A DNA stretch of 8,239 bases from Spirochaetales bacterium (lineage in GTDB: Bacteria > Spirochaetota > Spirochaetia > DSM-27196 > PWMO01), in contig SKLB01000099.1 of the NCBI GenBank assembly GCA_007123465.1, forward strand, positions 1 to 8,239, written 5' to 3'. The notes beneath the pieces were generated by a model. That model was not told where the DNA came from. It worked only from the letters and a program-made list of their open reading frames with translations, and did no database searches. Both the position numbers and the translations under genes were made by a program. The first letter of the stretch is position 1, and each line of letters starts with the position of its first letter. This document shows, piece by piece, positions 6,292-8,239 of the stretch.

Positions 6292-6297
6292 TATAGT
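6292..6297 (+). promoter_or_regulatory. Candidate -10 box (TATAGT) of the NusG-II gene
   Basis: TATAGT lies 13 nt before ATG 6311 in an A-rich stretch; no good -35 is seen at 16-18 nt. The leader would be very short, with the AGAAGGG ribosome site at its start. The two divergent -10 boxes (6238-6243 and 6292-6297) are about 50 bp apart, close enough for shared regulation. Confidence 0.35.
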
Positions 6298-6310
6298 AGA
6301 AGGGTAATGT

Positions 6311-6676
6311 ATGCGTTTGCGGCTGTTCGACTACATATCGTTTGCAGTGGCCGTGGTAGTGATCGTGCTGTTTTCGCTGCACGCGTACCGTGGCGGTGAG
6401 CAGGGAGCTCAGGTACGTGTTCAGTCCGAGGCCGGGATCTTCCTGTACCCCCTCGAGGGAACACGCAGTCTATCGGTTGCAGGCCCTCTCGGTGAGACCG
6501 AGATCCTGATAAGCTCCGGTGGAGTTGAAGTGCTCGATTCACCCTGCCGCGACAAGATATGCATAGCGGCGGGTAAGGCGACGATGTCTGGAGAGTGGAT
6601 CGCGTGCCTGCCGAACCGTGTTTTTATTCGCGTGGAAGGGGTAGAGGACACGCCGGTGGATGCCCAGACTTTTTGA
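6311..6676 (+). CDS. NusG-domain-II membrane-anchored protein (EetA-like)
   Basis: This encodes 121 residues. Residues about 9-25 form one membrane segment (ISFAVAVVVIVLFSLHA), and the rest is a small beta-rich domain outside the cytoplasm. The signature is VLDSPCRDKICIAAG followed by SGEWIACLPNRVFIRV, the pattern of the NusG_II (DUF1312) family, with three Cys (in SPC, KIC and IAC). Despite the name, these proteins are not transcription factors. In Listeria the related EetA is encoded beside EetB and Ndh2 in the extracellular electron transfer locus; its molecular role is unsettled. ATG 6311 has AGAAGGG with 6 nt spacing; a nearer ATG at 6307 is in another frame. The extended NADH dehydrogenase gene follows after 112 bp on the same strand. 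Confidence 0.85.
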   Translation: MRLRLFDYISFAVAVVVIVLFSLHAYRGGEQGAQVRVQSEAGIFLYPLEGTRSLSVAGPLGETEILISSGGVEVLDSPCRDKICIAAGKATMSGEWIACLPNRVFIRVEGVEDTPVDAQTF

Positions 6677-6722
6677 TTCTTCTATTGCGCAGAGCAACAA
6701 CAATCGTTAGTATTGGAGCGAT

Positions 6723-6728
6723 TACAAT
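6723..6728 (+). promoter_or_regulatory. Weak candidate -10 box (TACAAT) before the NDH-2 gene
   Basis: In the 112-bp gap, TACAAT (5 of 6 matches) lies about 60 nt before ATG 6789, but no acceptable -35 is spaced to it. A second pair, TTGCGC (6685-6690) and TAGTAT (6708-6713) with a 17-nt spacer, is equally weak. Read-through from the NusG-II gene is as likely. Confidence 0.2.
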
Positions 6729-6788
6729 TCATCCGGCGCCGCGAGTGCGGTGGGCTACTCGGCTATCAGAATTCTGAAAGGAACGCGT

Positions 6789-8239
6789 ATGGAACAGAAA
6801 TTGCGAATTGCCATCATGGGCGGTGGTTATGGCGGAGTGGAAGCTGCAAAGCGGCTTCATAAGAAATACAAGCGTAATCAGAACATCGATATTACGTTGA
6901 TCGATCGTAACCCGTATCATACCCTGATGACGGAACTACACGAGGTAGCCGGATCACGCGTAGAACCTGAAGCTGTTCAAGTGAGCTTCAAGAAGATCTT
7001 CAGTGGCACCAGTGTGAAGGTAGTCTGCGATGAAATCGACACGATCGAGTTCGAGAATAACAAACTGGTTTCGCGCACAGCTGTGTACCCGTACGACTAT
7101 CTGATTATCGGTGCCGGTGCACAGCCGGACTTCTTTGACATACCCGGGGTTCAGGAGAACTGCTTCACCTGCTGGTCGCTCGAGGATGCAATTCGAATTA
7201 GAACTCATGTTGAGGAGATGTTTCGCGAGGCAGCCAAGGAGCCGAGTCCGGAGCGTCGGCGTAAGCTTCTGACCTTTGCCGTTGCCGGCGGAAGCTTCAC
7301 TGGCGTTGAGATCTGTGGTGAGCTGGTCGAGCGCAAGGAAATTCTGTGCGCCAAATACCACATCAACGAGCGCGAGGTACGGGTTGTACTGATCGAGATG
7401 CTCGATGACATTCTACCCAGTTTACCCAAGCACCTGCGAGAAAAAGCGGCCCGTTATCTGCAGAACCGAGGTACCGACCTGATGCTTAACTCGCCGATAA
7501 CCAGTGCTGCGCCCGGCAAAGTGGTCATCGCCGATAGCGAGGTTATCGAGACCGACACCTTCATCTGGACTGCGGGCGTTCACGGGTCGGAATTCAGCTC
7601 CAAGATCGAGTTGACCAAGGGTAACTGCGCCAAAGGCGAATCCACGGTGGCCTCGGTTGAGGGTATACACGGCATGAAGGGCTGCCACTTCGATGAAGAC
7701 GAACGTTATATCGTCGGCGAGCGTGGCAGGATCCAGGTCAACGAGTTCCTGCAGTCGGTTGACCTGCCCAACGTCTATATCGTGGGAGACATGGTGTTCT
7801 ATACGATTGACGACAAAGTGGTGCCGCAGATCGTTGAAACGGCCATACAGTCGGCGCACACTGCAGCCGAAAACATCGCCCGCGAGATCGAGCAGAAAGA
7901 GAAGAAGCCGTTCAAGCCCAACTACCATGGTCAGATGGTATCGCTCGGTGGGAAGTATGGAGTAGCGTACGTTATGAGCGTTGCGCTCTCGGGTTTTGCA
8001 GCGCAGGCCATGAAGCACGTGATCAATCTGCACTATCTGATTGGATTGGCCGGTCTAACTGCGGTCTGGGACTATCTTCAGGAGCAGTTCTTTCAGATCA
8101 GGGACGGCCGTTCTATTGTGGGAAGTCACCTGGCTGCCAAGATCCCCACCTACTGGGCGGTACCGCTGCGTGTCTGGCTCGGCATAAAGTGGCTGACAGA
8201 AGGCACCTACAAGGTATCAACCGGCTGGCTCAACCCCGG
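6789..8239 (+). CDS. Type II NADH dehydrogenase (Ndh2-like) with C-terminal membrane extension, 3' partial
   Basis: ATG 6789 follows AAAGGAA; the frame stays open for 483 codons to the window edge, so the 3' end is missing. NDH-2 enzymes pass electrons from NADH through FAD to a membrane quinone without pumping protons. Visible parts are the FAD dinucleotide fold IAIMGGGYGGVEAAKRL (about 7-23), HTLMTELHEVA (about 44-54), YDYLIIGAGAQPDFF (about 102-116), the NADH fold FAVAGGSFTGVEICGEL (about 163-179), VYIVGDM (about 329-335) and the quinone-site pattern VPQIVETAIQ (about 345-354). The usual amphipathic C-terminal anchor is near 397-430, but the chain continues past 440 with another hydrophobic stretch (PLRVWLGIKWLTEG, about 459-472). 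Between WTAG (260-263) and GRIQVN lies an unusually long loop of about 50 residues with C280 and C299. Confidence 0.92.
   Translation, partial: MEQKLRIAIMGGGYGGVEAAKRLHKKYKRNQNIDITLIDRNPYHTLMTELHEVAGSRVEPEAVQVSFKKIFSGTSVKVVCDEIDTIEFENNKLVSRTAVYPYDYLIIGAGAQPDFFDIPGVQENCFTCWSLEDAIRIRTHVEEMFREAAKEPSPERRRKLLTFAVAGGSFTGVEICGELVERKEILCAKYHINEREVRVVLIEMLDDILPSLPKHLREKAARYLQNRGTDLMLNSPITSAAPGKVVIADSEVIETDTFIWTAGVHGSEFSSKIELTKGNCAKGESTVASVEGIHGMKGCHFDEDERYIVGERGRIQVNEFLQSVDLPNVYIVGDMVFYTIDDKVVPQIVETAIQSAHTAAENIAREIEQKEKKPFKPNYHGQMVSLGGKYGVAYVMSVALSGFAAQAMKHVINLHYLIGLAGLTAVWDYLQEQFFQIRDGRSIVGSHLAAKIPTYWAVPLRVWLGIKWLTEGTYKVSTGWLNP

Noticed and set aside
6207..6542. 112-residue N-terminal extension of the VTE5-like protein
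   Set aside because: It would overlap the NusG-II gene head-on, is Arg/Pro-rich and unlike the family, and lies upstream of the promoter at 6238-6266.
6311..6676. Reading the NusG-II protein as a transcription elongation factor NusG
   Set aside because: It lacks the NGN and KOW domains and has a membrane segment and Cys residues; only the domain name is shared.
6737..6752. Small hairpin (CCGC-GAGT-GCGG core) between the NusG-II and NDH-2 genes
   Set aside because: The stem is only 4 to 6 bp and no T-run follows, so it is not supported as a terminator.
7422..8033. 203-residue minus-strand open frame inside the NDH-2 gene
   Set aside because: It is antisense to conserved NDH-2 motifs and has no ribosome site or motif of its own.
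1..8239. CRISPR array, tRNA/rRNA, insertion sequence or phage remnant
   Set aside because: No regularly spaced repeats, cloverleaf sequence, transposase or integrase motifs, or terminal inverted repeats were seen; genes are tightly packed with uniform composition.

Overview
The window is about 8.2 kb of gene-dense bacterial chromosome, moderately GC-rich by eye. It has strong Shine-Dalgarno sites, sigma70-like promoters, short intergenic gaps and frequent GTG/TTG starts. Secreted or membrane-anchored proteins, a chemotaxis coupling protein and FAD-dependent thymidylate synthase (ThyX) point to a motile bacterium that is probably diderm. A spirochaete fits best, but no single feature proves it. 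I see no tRNA, rRNA, CRISPR array, insertion sequence or phage gene.

Left part (1-2860): the 5' end of a secreted-protein gene runs leftward off the window. Divergent from it is a small unrecognised membrane-anchored protein (298-708), followed by a polytopic PAP2/AUR1-type phosphatase-fold protein (770-1732) that has its own promoter. Converging on the latter, with a 53-bp tail-to-tail overlap, is an M23 zinc metallopeptidase. Its signal peptide is encoded upstream of the first conventional start codon, so translation may begin at a non-canonical ATC or ATT.

Middle part (2920-4696): thyX, then cheW and cutA on the plus strand. cheW has a perfect TATAAT -10 box right after the thyX stop, and cutA overlaps the cheW stop codon by one base.

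Right part (4726-8239): this is the most interesting region. On the minus strand, two membrane proteins overlap by ATGA. The first resembles CTP-dependent phytol/dolichol kinases (VTE5/SEC59). The second is a DUF92/TMEM19 protein, the family of plant phytyl-phosphate kinase VTE6. Together they look like a two-step route from isoprenoid alcohol to monophosphate to diphosphate. Reading away from them on the plus strand are a small NusG-domain-II membrane-anchored protein (EetA-like) and a type II NADH dehydrogenase whose C-terminus continues into extra membrane sequence. That NusG-II plus extended Ndh2 pair resembles the core of the flavin-based extracellular electron transfer locus known from Listeria and relatives. 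My working hypothesis is an NADH-to-quinone export module placed head-to-head with an isoprenoid-diphosphate salvage module that could supply the quinone side chain. The sequence right of 8239 is the key test.
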